Positions 8,629-18,260 of a DNA stretch of 64,000 nucleotides are shown piece by piece; positions within the stretch are counted from its first letter, which is position 1; the number at the start of each line of letters is the position of its first letter. The stretch comes from Deltaproteobacteria bacterium. GTDB lineage: Bacteria > Myxococcota_A > UBA9160 > UBA4427. Below the pieces are notes generated by a model, which made no database searches, was not told the origin of the DNA, and was given only the letters and a program-made list of their open reading frames with translations. The position numbers and the translations under genes were made by a program. Where the stretch lies: contig PBFW01000076.1 in NCBI GenBank assembly GCA_002719955.1, positions 60,908-124,907 on the forward strand, written 5' to 3'.

Positions 8629-9858
8629 TCAGACGCCGTCGGTTTGGTCGGGGCCGTCCTTGTCCCCGTAATCGTCCCCGTAATCGTCCCCGTAATCCCC
8701 GATTCCGATCGATTCCGGGAGCGCGGCCTCGCGGTCGAGATTCGTGCCCACCCGAAAAAGACGTTCGATCGAGACCCGGCGAAGCGTGTCCTCGAGCGAC
8801 AACCCATGCGCTCCCGCGATGTGCTCGAGGCCATCACTCGCGAAGCGCGTCGCCTTGTCGATCGCGCCCGGCAGGGATTCCGGATCCCCCAATTCCATCC
8901 GATCCGCGACCGCGACTCGATTGGCCAAAGCGATCAGGGCATAGAAAAGGGCGCTGCGTTCCCCGGCACCGAGCTCGCGAGTGGCGCGGAAGAGCGCGCG
9001 TTCGTCGGATCGCGCGCCGGGGAGTTCCGACAGCCAGACCGGCATCGCCCAGCTCTCGAGATCGAGCGCCGAGTCATCGTCCGGGACATCCGCCATTCGT
9101 TCCGGCCGCAAGAAGCCATAGATCCGCATGGACGCGTCCCAGGACGGGAAGCCGAGATCCTCGAGGCGACCCGTTCGCCAGCGCAAGGCCCATTCCGCGT
9201 TCTCCGTGGGGAGCTCCACGAGAACCGCCTGGATCATCCGGAAATAGAGCCAATAGTCGCCCTGGAAGAGGGTGTGGAGGAGTCGTAGGACTGGCGCGAG
9301 ATCGTCCTTCGGATCCTTCGCGACGAAGTAGAACTGGCCCTCGAGTGTCTGGGAGCGATCGGGTGGTGACCAGTCGGGGTCGTCCTGCTCGCTCGGCTTG
9401 AGTGACACGTCGACGTGTTGGCGAAGGTAGATGACCAGAAGCTCCGGATCGAAGGATTGGGCGGCGCGGAGCAGCGTCTCGTCCGCGCCACCGGCCAGCG
9501 CCGTCATCCAGAGTTCGAGTCGCGCGGGGTCGATCTGGATTCCCGACCACACGTCGAGGTCGAAGGAAGTGACAATCTGGGTCTCGGTGGCCATCTCGAG
9601 CAGCCAGGCCGAATCCTCGAGTCCGATCGATCGGCACGTATAACAGAACTCCGCCTCGGGGATCAGCGGGATCACCGATTCCGGATCCGGAAGCAGATCG
9701 ATCATTTGGCGGCGAATCGAGAGCGACGCCTCACAGATCACCGTCGCTTGGCGTTCGGGAGTGAGCGCTGCCAGCTCCTTCTCGGCGGCTCGCCGATCGG
9801 TGCGGGCCAGCTTGAGGAGACGACGCGCCTCAGGAACGAATGCGCGGGGGAGGTCCAT
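8629..9858 (-). CDS. DUF6178-family protein with acidic repeat tail
   Basis: A 409-residue soluble protein. The segments ASLSIRRQMIDLLPDPE, EAEFCYTCRSIGLEDSAWLL and FDLDVWSGIQIDPARLELW match the DUF6178 family of uncharacterised deltaproteobacterial proteins, rich in alpha-helical repeats. The C-terminus (GIGDYGDDYGDDYGDKD) is built from a tandem DNA repeat and is strongly acidic. Start ATG at 9858 was chosen because the upstream extension lacks family resemblance and overlaps the divergent Nudix gene. Function unknown. Confidence 0.72.
   Translation of the reverse strand: MDLPRAFVPEARRLLKLARTDRRAAEKELAALTPERQATVICEASLSIRRQMIDLLPDPESVIPLIPEAEFCYTCRSIGLEDSAWLLEMATETQIVTSFDLDVWSGIQIDPARLELWMTALAGGADETLLRAAQSFDPELLVIYLRQHVDVSLKPSEQDDPDWSPPDRSQTLEGQFYFVAKDPKDDLAPVLRLLHTLFQGDYWLYFRMIQAVLVELPTENAEWALRWRTGRLEDLGFPSWDASMRIYGFLRPERMADVPDDDSALDLESWAMPVWLSELPGARSDERALFRATRELGAGERSALFYALIALANRVAVADRMELGDPESLPGAIDKATRFASDGLEHIAGAHGLSLEDTLRRVSIERLFRVGTNLDREAALPESIGIGDYGDDYGDDYGDKDGPDQTDGV
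8662..8697. repeat. Three tandem copies of a 12-bp unit
   Basis: The unit GTCCCCGTAATC occurs three times in perfect tandem at 8662-8673, 8674-8685 and 8686-8697. On the minus strand it encodes repeated D-Y-G-D in the C-terminal tail of the DUF6178 protein. Being a multiple of three, copy-number change would alter tail length without a frameshift. Confidence 0.9.
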
Positions 9859-9877
9859 TTCGGGCAACCTAGCCCGA

Positions 9878-10573
9878 ATGCCGAATCGATGCTCTCGCGG
9901 CGGTTCAGAGGTCGCTAAGCTCGACCCCGTGGATATCGGACACGTACGCAAGAAACTCTCGGGCCACTCCCCGGAGCTCGTCGCATCCCCCCACCACGAT
10001 CGTGCCGCGGTGGCGGTCGTCCTGCGCGATGGGCCCGATTCCGCCGAGGTTCTGCTGATCGAGCGAGCGGTCTTCGAGGGCGATCCGTGGTCCGGCCATA
10101 TGGCCTTTCCGGGCGGTCGCATGGAAATGGGGGACGATTCGAGCCGCATGACGGCAGCCCGCGAAACCTTCGAAGAGGTCGGTGTCGAACTCACGAATGC
10201 CGAGTATCTGGGGCAGATCGACGACCACGTCGGGAACCAACGTGTCGCCCCTCGCCTCGTTGTGTCGGCGCATGCCTTTCATCTCGAGGAGCATCAGGTA
10301 TTCGCCCTCGACCCCGCGGAGGTTCAGCAGGCGCTCTGGTTTCCCTTGGCAGGGCTCCACGAGGCGTCTCGGCAGGTCGAGCATGTCGTTCCCGAGCTGC
10401 CCGGTGTCCGTTTCCCGGGCGTCGTCGTCGGAGAGCCCGATCGTCATGTCGTCTGGGGGATGACGTTCCGCTTCCTCGAGCGGGTATTGGAAGTGATCGA
10501 GCATCCCTTCCCCGCACCATGGGGCAATCTTTCCGAGTTCGTAGACAGCGCCTGGGCAGATCAGTCGGACTGA
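9878..10573 (+). CDS. Nudix hydrolase, CoA pyrophosphatase-like
   Basis: A protein of up to 231 residues with the Nudix box GGRMEMGDDSSRMTAARE followed by TFEEVG; the first glutamate of the standard box is replaced by aspartate. Upstream, VLLIERAVFEGDPWSGHMAF is the segment typical of the NudL/CoA-diphosphatase subgroup. Such enzymes cleave CoA and acyl-CoA to 3'-phospho-AMP and phosphopantetheines, or act on other nucleoside diphosphate derivatives. A GTG at 9929 is an equally good start. It is divergent from DUF6178 with starts only 20 bp apart. Confidence 0.82.
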   Translation: MPNRCSRGGSEVAKLDPVDIGHVRKKLSGHSPELVASPHHDRAAVAVVLRDGPDSAEVLLIERAVFEGDPWSGHMAFPGGRMEMGDDSSRMTAARETFEEVGVELTNAEYLGQIDDHVGNQRVAPRLVVSAHAFHLEEHQVFALDPAEVQQALWFPLAGLHEASRQVEHVVPELPGVRFPGVVVGEPDRHVVWGMTFRFLERVLEVIEHPFPAPWGNLSEFVDSAWADQSD

Positions 10574-10637
10574 GCATCGTCCCCCCAATCTTCGTTCATC
10601 CAGACAGTCTACCATTGGGCGACTACACTCCGGCGCG

Positions 10638-11570
10638 ATGTCCGATCTTCTCGAACGCTTGACGACCCGCCTCGAACCGATTCTGGAAGGGATCGATCGT
10701 TTGCTCGCACAATTCGTTGGGGCGCCGACCGGCAGGGAGGCCTTCGAGCGATGTCACGCGTTTCGCTGGCGTTCCGGGCGAGGTGTCGGTCGGCTCGAGC
10801 CGATCGAAGCCGTTTCCGGTTTCGACCTCGAAAGCCTGATCGGAGTCGATCGTGCCGTCGAGGCGCTGGACCGGAACACGCGCCAATTGCTGGCAGGCCT
10901 GCCCTATAACGACGTCTTGTTGCATGGAGAACGAGGGACCGGAAAATCTTCGGCGGTGCGTGGTCTGCTCTCTCGTTATGCCGAGCAGGGCTTACGAATC
11001 GTCGAAGTTGATCGGAACGATCTGGCGGAACTTCCGCAGCTCCTGGTGATGCTACGCGCGGGGACGGCGTCCGCGCCCGATCGTTTCTCGTTCCTCGTCT
11101 TCTGCGATGACCTCTCCTTTGGTTCGACCGAACTCGGTTTTCGCGAGCTCAAGGCGGCCCTCGAAGGGGGGATCGAAGCGCGTCCGCCTCGGGTCTGCGT
11201 CGTCACGACGAGCAATCGCCGACATCTGTTGCCGGAGACGATGGCAGATAATCGCGCGGCCTATGTCGATTCGGACAACGAGCTGCATCACGGTGAAGCG
11301 CTCGAAGAGAAGCTGGCGCTCTCGGATCGATTCGGACTGGTGCTCGGCTTCTATAAATGCGACCAGGCGACCTATCTTGCGATCGTGGCGCATTGGCTCA
11401 ATGAAGCGGGGATCGCGGACCTCGACGAGGTCGGCCGCAAGGCCGCGCTGCGTTTTTCTCTGGAACGTGGCGGTCGGTCGGGGCGTGTCGCTCGCCAATT
11501 CGCGAACGAGTGGATCGGTCGGACGAGGCTCGGCGAGCGGCCGAAGCCGGGCAGTCCGGGCGGACGTTAG
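10638..11570 (+). CDS. DUF815 P-loop ATPase
   Basis: A 310-residue AAA-like ATPase of the DUF815 family. Walker A is GERGTGKS at residues 97-104, Walker B is FLVFCDDLSF, and a sensor-type segment VVTTSNRRHLLPE follows; ELHHGEALEEKLALSDRFG and FYKCDQATYL are characteristic of the family. DUF815 proteins are widespread single-gene ATPases without an established role. It lies 65 bp after the Nudix gene in the same direction. Confidence 0.88.
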   Translation: MSDLLERLTTRLEPILEGIDRLLAQFVGAPTGREAFERCHAFRWRSGRGVGRLEPIEAVSGFDLESLIGVDRAVEALDRNTRQLLAGLPYNDVLLHGERGTGKSSAVRGLLSRYAEQGLRIVEVDRNDLAELPQLLVMLRAGTASAPDRFSFLVFCDDLSFGSTELGFRELKAALEGGIEARPPRVCVVTTSNRRHLLPETMADNRAAYVDSDNELHHGEALEEKLALSDRFGLVLGFYKCDQATYLAIVAHWLNEAGIADLDEVGRKAALRFSLERGGRSGRVARQFANEWIGRTRLGERPKPGSPGGR

Positions 11571-11647
11571 GCGGTCCGCAGACCCCATGCCCGAGCCCTC
11601 TGCGGGGGAATCCTTCGAGTCGAAGGCGGACTCGCGCCCAGCCCCGC

Positions 11648-12832
11648 TCAGATGACGGAAAGTTCGCGCCCAACCTTCGCGATCGCACCAAGCGCTTGAT
11701 CGAGATGTTCACGGGTATGCGTCGCCATATAGGAAGTGCGGATGACGCCGTGTCCGGGCGGAACCGCCGGGGTCACGACGGCGTTTACGAAGACGCCCTC
11801 CTCCTGCAATCGATTGGCCATCTGGTAGGTCGCCATATCGTCTCCGATCAGAAGCGGGATGACCGGTGATTGTGAACCGCAGGTCTCGAAGCCGAGACCC
11901 TCGAGTTCTTTTTTCATGTAGTTCGAATTGTCCCAGAGCTGCTGGCGTCGCTCGGGCTCGTTCTCGATGATGTCGAGGGCCGCCTCGACGGCGGCTGCGG
12001 CGCCGGGCGGGATCGCTGCTGTGAATACCTGGGCCCGGGCGTTGTGCCTGATGAATTCGATGATCGCCGGGTCGTCACAGGCGATGAAGCCACCGACTGT
12101 GGCCAGGGATTTCGAGAATGTGCCCATGACGAGGTCGACATCTTCTTCGACGCCGAAATGTTCGGCGATGCCGCGGCCGTGGTCGCCGAAGACGCCGAGC
12201 GAATGCGCTTCATCGACGAAAAGTCCGGCGCCATATTCGCGTTTGTGCTTGACGATCTCGGGCAGAGGCGCGATATCACCCTCCATCGAGAAGACTCCGT
12301 CGACGACGATCAACTTGCCCTTTCGGTCTCCGACGTTCTGGAGCTTCTTTGCGAGGTCGTCCGGATCGTTGTGGCGGAATTTGATCGCCTTCCCGTAACT
12401 CAGGCGAACGCCGTCGATGATGGAGGCGTGATCCATCTTGTCGAGGAGTGCCACGTCGTGGCGATCCAGGAGACAGGAAAGCACGCCGACATTCACGCCG
12501 TAGCCCGTCGAGAATACGATCGTGTCCTTGCGCCTCATGAAATGGGCGAGGCGCTCCTCGAGGCGCGTATGAATATCGAGGGTGCCGTTCAGCAGGCGTG
12601 AGCCGGCGCAGCCCGTTCCGTATTTCCGGGTCGCCGCGATCGCGGCCTCTTTGACCTTCGGGTGGTTCGTCAATCCGAGATAATTATTCGAGCCCATCAT
12701 GACGACCTTCTGGCCATTCATCGTGACAACGGGGTCCTGGGCCGAGCCGATCTCGCGGTACATCAGATAGACGCCGGCAGCGCGCGCGTCCTGGACGCGA
12801 GTGAATTCCCTGCATTTCTGGAAAACGTCCAC
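11648..12832 (-). CDS. PLP-dependent alpha-oxoamine synthase (serine palmitoyltransferase/AONS/KBL family)
   Basis: A 394-residue fold-type I PLP enzyme. Visible landmarks are MGSNNYLGLTNHPKV, GTGCAGSRLLNGTLDIH, the VDEAHSLGVFG motif with the PLP-contacting aspartate, and MGTFSKSLATVGGF, whose lysine forms the Schiff base. Family members condense an amino acid with an acyl-CoA and release CO2 and CoA. The overall segment order resembles bacterial serine palmitoyltransferases at least as much as 8-amino-7-oxononanoate synthase or glycine C-acetyltransferase; no biotin, threonine or sphingolipid genes adjoin to decide. GTG start with GGGAGG upstream. Cytosolic. Confidence 0.87.
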   Translation of the reverse strand: MDVFQKCREFTRVQDARAAGVYLMYREIGSAQDPVVTMNGQKVVMMGSNNYLGLTNHPKVKEAAIAATRKYGTGCAGSRLLNGTLDIHTRLEERLAHFMRRKDTIVFSTGYGVNVGVLSCLLDRHDVALLDKMDHASIIDGVRLSYGKAIKFRHNDPDDLAKKLQNVGDRKGKLIVVDGVFSMEGDIAPLPEIVKHKREYGAGLFVDEAHSLGVFGDHGRGIAEHFGVEEDVDLVMGTFSKSLATVGGFIACDDPAIIEFIRHNARAQVFTAAIPPGAAAAVEAALDIIENEPERRQQLWDNSNYMKKELEGLGFETCGSQSPVIPLLIGDDMATYQMANRLQEEGVFVNAVVTPAVPPGHGVIRTSYMATHTREHLDQALGAIAKVGRELSVI

Positions 12833-13328
12833 GATCGATCCTCCCGGTCAAGCTGATGGGCCAGAGCCCCGAGCTCTTCCCTCTCGTGTGGAGGGTTCAG
12901 CCATTCGTTGGGGGGGTGGGTGCGAAGCCGATGATTGAGCGATCCCTGCTTTCCAGATCTCGGGTCCGGTGGACGCGATGGAACCTGGACTTCGTTCCGG
13001 GCATTCGCGGTCGTCCGACCTGGTCGGTGTGAGACACCACGGTTGGGGCGGGTGGTGGCGCACTCCGTGGGGAGCGGAAGACTACCCCACCGCCTCTCGG
13101 ACTGTCATCAATGGGTGGGTGAATTTGGACCCAGATGTGCTCGGCGAGGTGGATCGGCGGTCGATACCGGCGGATCGGAGGCTGGAATCTCCGGATCGCC
13201 TGCTCGTTGTCGGCCGCTTCCGGTAGAGTGTCCTGGGTGGACCTGACCCGGTCGGCGTCGTCCCGAGACGGCCCGCGGGGTCGTGGTGCGGGTCCGAGCG
13301 AATCGCTGGGAATGCGGGGGGATCTTCG
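12833..13328. other. Non-coding stretch of about 495 bp
   Basis: Lies between the divergent oxoamine synthase and mlaA. Short open frames on both strands (for example 12969-13226 plus) have no recognisable features or ribosome-binding site. Promoters for both neighbours should be here but no convincing hexamers were seen. Confidence 0.5.
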
Positions 13329-14249
13329 ATGGACCAAGCCCGTCGCCGCCGATCGGGCCCGAAAGCCTCGAAGGTCGCGTGCCGAGCTCTCTCGCTTTCG
13401 ATCTGTTCATGCCTCTTGGTGCTCCCACTCGTTGGGCCTTCGGCGGTCTTCGGCGAAGACTACGCAGAGGAGCCCGACTCGCTCTTCGATGATCTCTTCG
13501 ATGAGGAATTCGATGAGGAGCCGCTCGGTTACGCGGATCCGCTCGAGTCGACGAACCGTGGCGTCTTCGCGTTCAATCGCCAGGTCGATGAGTGGATGCT
13601 CGATCCGGTGACCGAGGCTTATCAGTGGGCCGCCCCAAAATCGGTGCGAAACGCGCTTTCGCGGATGTTCAGGAATCTGAGTTCGACCAAGACTCTGGTG
13701 AACGATTTCCTTCAGCTCGAATGGATGGATGCGGGCGTCACTGGAACCCGATTCGTTCTCAATACGACGGTGGGGTTCATCGGCCTCTTCGATGTCGCCG
13801 CCTCGATGGGGCTCGAGGCGCACGATTCTGATTTCGGTCAGACCCTCGCGCTCATGGGGACGCCGAGCGGCTCCTATCTCGTGTTGCCGATCCTGGGGCC
13901 TGGAAATGTTCGCGACGGGATCGGAATGGTCATCGACGGTTTTTTCCAGCCGACCTACTACATCCTGGGCCCGTCGAATCTGATCCTCGGTCCGACGGAG
14001 ATCCTGCTCTACAGCGGAAGTTCCGGAATCAGCACTCGCGAGCGCTTCTTTCGCGATCTCAAGGCGCTCGAAGAAAGCAGTGTCGACTTCTACGCCGCCA
14101 TGCGCAGCGGCTACTACCAGCGCAGGGTCGACGAGATCTGGGGGCGCCGAAAGAACCATCGCACGAATGGGGAGCCCCGATACGGCGATGAGAATGAAAG
14201 CGCTTCCGGTGACACGCAGGAGATGCTCGACGCGGCACGCGACGAGTAG
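13329..14249 (+). CDS. mlaA: MlaA/VacJ-family outer-membrane lipid asymmetry protein
   Basis: A 306-residue protein with an N-terminal hydrophobic signal (about residues 20-45) and the MlaA domain: YADPLESTNRGVFAFNRQVD, RMFRNLSSTKTLVNDFLQ, TRFVLNTTVGFIGLFDVA, SDFGQTLALMG and SYLVLPILGPGNVRDGIG are hallmark segments. MlaA removes mislocalised phospholipids from the outer leaflet of the outer membrane and passes them to MlaC. No clean lipobox cysteine is visible, unlike the E. coli lipoprotein. An acidic run (FDDLFDEEFDEEPLG) precedes the domain. It converges with mlaC. Confidence 0.93.
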   Translation: MDQARRRRSGPKASKVACRALSLSICSCLLVLPLVGPSAVFGEDYAEEPDSLFDDLFDEEFDEEPLGYADPLESTNRGVFAFNRQVDEWMLDPVTEAYQWAAPKSVRNALSRMFRNLSSTKTLVNDFLQLEWMDAGVTGTRFVLNTTVGFIGLFDVAASMGLEAHDSDFGQTLALMGTPSGSYLVLPILGPGNVRDGIGMVIDGFFQPTYYILGPSNLILGPTEILLYSGSSGISTRERFFRDLKALEESSVDFYAAMRSGYYQRRVDEIWGRRKNHRTNGEPRYGDENESASGDTQEMLDAARDE

Positions 14250-14282
14250 GGCCAGATCGCCGCCGCCTCCCCTTGGACCGTT

Positions 14283-14978
14283 TCAGCCGTCCGCTTCTCC
14301 CTTGCTCTTGAGGTCTTCGATCTTGTTTTTGATCGAGGCGACGAGCTGGTCGAATCCCTCTCGCTTGAGGGCCGAGGAATACTCCGAGCGCCGAAGCGCG
14401 AGTTCGCTGACCGTGCCGTTCAGATAGACGTCGATCACCTTCCACTCGCCCTTTCTCTCGACGACGCGGTAGTTGAGTTGCACGTCGTCATCGTCGGGGA
14501 CGATGATCTTCGTGAGGACGACGCGGGTGCCTCGCGCAGCCTCTTCGACGCCGAGGGTCACGAATTTCTCACCGGTGAAACCCGTGAACCGGCCGGCGTA
14601 GTTGGCGACGGTGAATCGCGCAAAGGTCGATGCCCAGAGTTCTTTGTCGGCGTCCGAGAGCTTCTTCCAATGGCGACCGACGGTCTTGCTCGCCATGAAG
14701 TCCAGATCGAAGACCTGCTTCATCAGAGGTGCGAGTTGGTCGATTCGGCCCTCGAAGCCGAGGGCCTTGGCCTGCCTCATGATCTCGAGCAGGCCGGTGT
14801 GGAAGATCTCGATCTTGGCGGAGGGTGAATTCGTTTCCGAGCTGTCGGCGGCGGCCGGCCTCTCGATCGGGTCAGCCGACGGGTCGATCGCAGCGACTTG
14901 TTGCGCAACCGTCGCCTGGGTCGCCAGTGCGACCACGAGCGCGATCGTGATTCCATGGGATCGATTCAACGTAGGCAT
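14283..14978 (-). CDS. mlaC: MlaC-family periplasmic phospholipid carrier
   Basis: A 231-residue protein with a signal peptide (GITIALVVALATQATVAQQV) and the Tol/MlaC fold: MKQVFDLDFMASKTVGRHWK, LWASTFARFTVANYAGRFTG and VVERKGEWKVIDVYLNGT. MlaC ferries phospholipid between MlaA in the outer membrane and the inner-membrane MlaFEDB ABC complex. It sits tail to tail with mlaA, 33 bp apart. The permease, MCE and ATPase genes are not in the window. Confidence 0.9.
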   Translation of the reverse strand: MPTLNRSHGITIALVVALATQATVAQQVAAIDPSADPIERPAAADSSETNSPSAKIEIFHTGLLEIMRQAKALGFEGRIDQLAPLMKQVFDLDFMASKTVGRHWKKLSDADKELWASTFARFTVANYAGRFTGFTGEKFVTLGVEEAARGTRVVLTKIIVPDDDDVQLNYRVVERKGEWKVIDVYLNGTVSELALRRSEYSSALKREGFDQLVASIKNKIEDLKSKGEADG

Positions 14979-15508
14979 CTCTCGTGTTCCTCCTCGTTCG
15001 ATCTAGACGGTTCGGGATTCGGCCTGGTTGCGTCCGCAAGCGCCGCTTTCTCGACTAGCCAGAGGCGGCCTGAAGGAAACTCGTTCGGCCTTGCTGAACA
15101 ATGGACAATGCTCTTCCGAATCGGAACCAGGGCCCGTCTAGCCTTAGCCATCGGGGAGGTGGGAACACAGGGGAACCCCGCGTGCATACTAGCAGGTCGA
15201 TCATGATGCGACTGGGCGAATTCTGCGACACGAGGGGGGCGTGCCCGCGGGTCTCCAGATCTGATTGTCTTCACGCCCTCCGTGTGCTCGACCCACTAGA
15301 TCGTGCAACAGTCTGTGGCAGCGTGGCTTCCCGTGGAGCCCCAGACGCGGTGGCCGCTTTTTCTGCGCCCGAGGGACTGGATTCGAAAGAACTCTCCCGA
15401 TGATATGCGTACCCCGGGCGATCGATTGGGTTCCGCTCTTCTCCTGTAGGATGTTCTGCGATTTTCACGACCGGGGTTTCGAACGCCCATTCAGGGGGAT
15501 GCTGTTTC
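14979..15508. other. Non-coding stretch of about 530 bp
   Basis: Separates the divergent mlaC and HpnN-like genes. Open frames on both strands are short and without family resemblance. It presumably carries both promoters; none could be assigned with confidence. Confidence 0.45.
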
Positions 15509-18160
15509 GTGACCGGAGCCGACTCCAGAACTTTCGAAGGTCAGTTGGGCCGAATATTGGCGCGCTGGGCGGTGGCGAGCGCCCGCTATCGGCGTGGGAT
15601 CGGCCTCGGCGCCCTTCTCCTCTTCTTGGCCGCGATAGGCACGACCGCGACCCAACTCGGCATCCGATCCGAGACGGAGGCGCTCTTCCCGGAAGATTTG
15701 CCCTTTCGAGTCCGAGACGCACGTTTTCTCGAATCGTTTCCGAGGCTTCAGGACAACATCGTACTCGTCGTTGAAGGGCCAGATGCCGAGGCCACCCGCA
15801 GCGCGACGCTGCGACTCGCGAATCGTCTGGCCGCCGATCCCAGTCTCTTTCCCCGGGTTTACCTGCCCGCCGATCCCTTCTTCGAAGAGAATGGCTTGCT
15901 CTATCTCGACATCGATGAGCTCGACGCTTTGGCGGACCGCCTCGTTCGCTTGCAGCCGCTGCTGGCTGGGCTCATCGAAGAGGAGAATCTGCGCGGCTTG
16001 ATGGACCAGACCCGGGATGCGCTCGAAGCGCTCCGCCGCGGCCAGATTGGCCAGATCGATCTGGCGCCCATTCTGGGCCGGATCGAGAATACCGTGCACA
16101 GCACGCTCGGGGGCGGGCACGCTGGCGAAGATTCACTGGATTGGTCGTCGATCGTCGATTGGGGCGAAAGCCGGGGCAACCCCCGTCGCCGAGTGATCCA
16201 CGTTCAACCGCATTTGGACTACGGAAATCTCGCGGCGGCTCATGAGGCGATTCGCAGGGTTAGACAGATCGGTCGCGAACTCGAAATCGTGCCCGAGCGA
16301 GGCTACCGGCTGCGCATGACCGGGGATGCGGTTCTCAATTTCGACGAGATGAGCTTGCTCAAGACGCAGGTCGCGGGGGCCGGTGTGCTTTCGTTCGTGG
16401 TGGTCGCCATTCTTCTCTTTGCCGCGCTGCGATCGGCTCGACTCGTGCTCGCGACCATCACCTCCCTCGTCTTCGGCCTCGGTCTCACGGCTGGCTTCGC
16501 CACGCTCGCGATCGGCCATCTGAACATGATCTCCATCGCGTTCGCGGTCCTCTTCATCGGCCTCGGGGTGGATTTTGGCATCCATCTCTGCATGCGGTTC
16601 CAGGAGCTTCGCGTGAGCGGTCTCGGCGCCGAGGGTGCGCTCGTCGAGAGTGCACGCGGGGTCGGCAGCAGTCTCATGCTCTGCGCCATCACGACCGCCG
16701 TCGGCTTCTTCGCCTTCATCCCCACCGAGTTCATCGGTGTGGCCGAGTTGGGCGTGATCGCTGGTGTCGGCATGTTCATCGGCGTGATTGCGAGCTTTAC
16801 GATCATTCCGGCGCTCTTGATCGGTGATGGAGACGAGGCGCGGAGGCAGGGGGGGGTGCCGACGCTTCGGCTACCCGATTGGCCCGTTCGTTGGCCCAGG
16901 GCGGTCGTGCTGGTCTCCGTATTGCTGGGAATCCTCGCGTTCATGCAGCTGCCGAAGCTGCGTTTCGATCAGAATCCGCTCAACGTGCGAGACCCGTCGG
17001 CGGAATCCGTTCGGGTCTACAGGGATCTGCTCACGGACAGTGACCGCTCCCCCTGGACCCTCGAATACCTGGCGGAGGATGCGAATTCAGCCGCGCTGAT
17101 GGCTGAGCGCTTCGCTGCGCTGCCCGAGGTCGACCGTGCGCTCGCGCTCGCGGATTTCGTTCCGGACGATCAGGGGGTGAAGCTCGAGACGATCGCAGAG
17201 ATCGCGTATTTCCTTGATTGGAGTGTGCTTCGTCAGGCGCCGCCCAGTTCTTCTGCCGAATCGCTTCGGGCGATGGTGCGTCTGCGGCAAGAATTGGAAA
17301 AGGTGTCCTCAGGTGATCTTGCCGAGGACGTTTCGCTCGCGGCGGCGCGGCTCGAGGAGGCGCTCGGGACGCTGCTCGAAAGGCTCGATGTCCAGACCGC
17401 GGGCGAGATCGAAACGACCCTCGCTGATCTCGAGCGACGCCTGCTCGGGAATTTCTCCGACTTGCTCTCACGCCTGGAACGAGCGATGCGAGCTCGTCCC
17501 GTTGCGTTGCCGGATCTGCCGGTGGGGCTCCGCGAGTCGATGCTCTCGTCCTCGGGGAGGCACCGCGTCCAAATCGTTCCCGCTGAAGATCTGGCAATCG
17601 AAGGGGCACTCGATCGTTTTGTCGCCGCTGGCGAACGCATCAGCGAAGAACTCGCCGGTCCGGCGATTCGGATCCACGCTTCCGCGAGGGCGGTGGTGCG
17701 CGCCCTCGAACAAGCGCTAACGGCCGCGATCATCGTGATCCTGATCTTTCTCTTTCTACTCTGGCGAGAGTTGGCGGACGTACTCTTCGTGATGCTGCCC
17801 TTGTTATGGGCGGGTCTGATGACTGGAGCGTCGATGGTCGGGATCGGTATCGATTTCAATTTCGCCGACGTGATCGTGATCCCCCTGCTGCTCGGAATTG
17901 GCGTCGACAGCGGGATTCATCTGGTCCATCGCTTCCGTATCCGCGAGAACCGCTCGGAGGCGCTCCTCGGGACGAGTACCGCCCGTGCCGTCGTGTTCAG
18001 CGCGACCACGACGATCGCGAGTTTCGGCACTCTCGCGCTCGTTCCGCATCGGGGCATGGCGAGTCTGGGTCAACTTCTCATGATCGGCGTCGCCTGGACG
18101 GTCATCGCCAATCTCGTGTTGTTGCCGGCGCTGCTCGAACTGCGCGAGTCCGGCCGGTGA
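15509..18160 (+). CDS. hpnN: RND/MMPL-family lipid exporter, HpnN-like
   Basis: An 883-residue RND-superfamily protein with two repeats, each a large periplasmic domain followed by a transmembrane bundle (about residues 280-440 and 725-880). Landmarks are GLGVDFGIHLCMRFQELR and LGIGVDSGIHLVHRFRIRE, the paired TM4 motifs of the HpnN/MMPL group. HpnN moves hopanoids from the inner to the outer membrane. The start is GTG with AGGGGGAT upstream. Proximity to mlaA/mlaC places it with outer-membrane lipid homeostasis. Other hydrophobic cargo is possible because no hopanoid synthesis gene lies in the window. Confidence 0.85.
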   Translation: MTGADSRTFEGQLGRILARWAVASARYRRGIGLGALLLFLAAIGTTATQLGIRSETEALFPEDLPFRVRDARFLESFPRLQDNIVLVVEGPDAEATRSATLRLANRLAADPSLFPRVYLPADPFFEENGLLYLDIDELDALADRLVRLQPLLAGLIEEENLRGLMDQTRDALEALRRGQIGQIDLAPILGRIENTVHSTLGGGHAGEDSLDWSSIVDWGESRGNPRRRVIHVQPHLDYGNLAAAHEAIRRVRQIGRELEIVPERGYRLRMTGDAVLNFDEMSLLKTQVAGAGVLSFVVVAILLFAALRSARLVLATITSLVFGLGLTAGFATLAIGHLNMISIAFAVLFIGLGVDFGIHLCMRFQELRVSGLGAEGALVESARGVGSSLMLCAITTAVGFFAFIPTEFIGVAELGVIAGVGMFIGVIASFTIIPALLIGDGDEARRQGGVPTLRLPDWPVRWPRAVVLVSVLLGILAFMQLPKLRFDQNPLNVRDPSAESVRVYRDLLTDSDRSPWTLEYLAEDANSAALMAERFAALPEVDRALALADFVPDDQGVKLETIAEIAYFLDWSVLRQAPPSSSAESLRAMVRLRQELEKVSSGDLAEDVSLAAARLEEALGTLLERLDVQTAGEIETTLADLERRLLGNFSDLLSRLERAMRARPVALPDLPVGLRESMLSSSGRHRVQIVPAEDLAIEGALDRFVAAGERISEELAGPAIRIHASARAVVRALEQALTAAIIVILIFLFLLWRELADVLFVMLPLLWAGLMTGASMVGIGIDFNFADVIVIPLLLGIGVDSGIHLVHRFRIRENRSEALLGTSTARAVVFSATTTIASFGTLALVPHRGMASLGQLLMIGVAWTVIANLVLLPALLELRESGR

Positions 18161-18260
18161 GACCCGGGAATTCGCCTTTGACGGATTCACGATTTCACGC
18201 CTCCTCTCCGTCGTTTCGCTTCACGCACGCTGGAATGAACTGAACGGGTATCCTCTGTGA

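Noticed and set aside
12969..13226. Small plus-strand open frame between oxoamine synthase and mlaA
   Set aside because: No ribosome-binding site, signal or motif; composition looks random.
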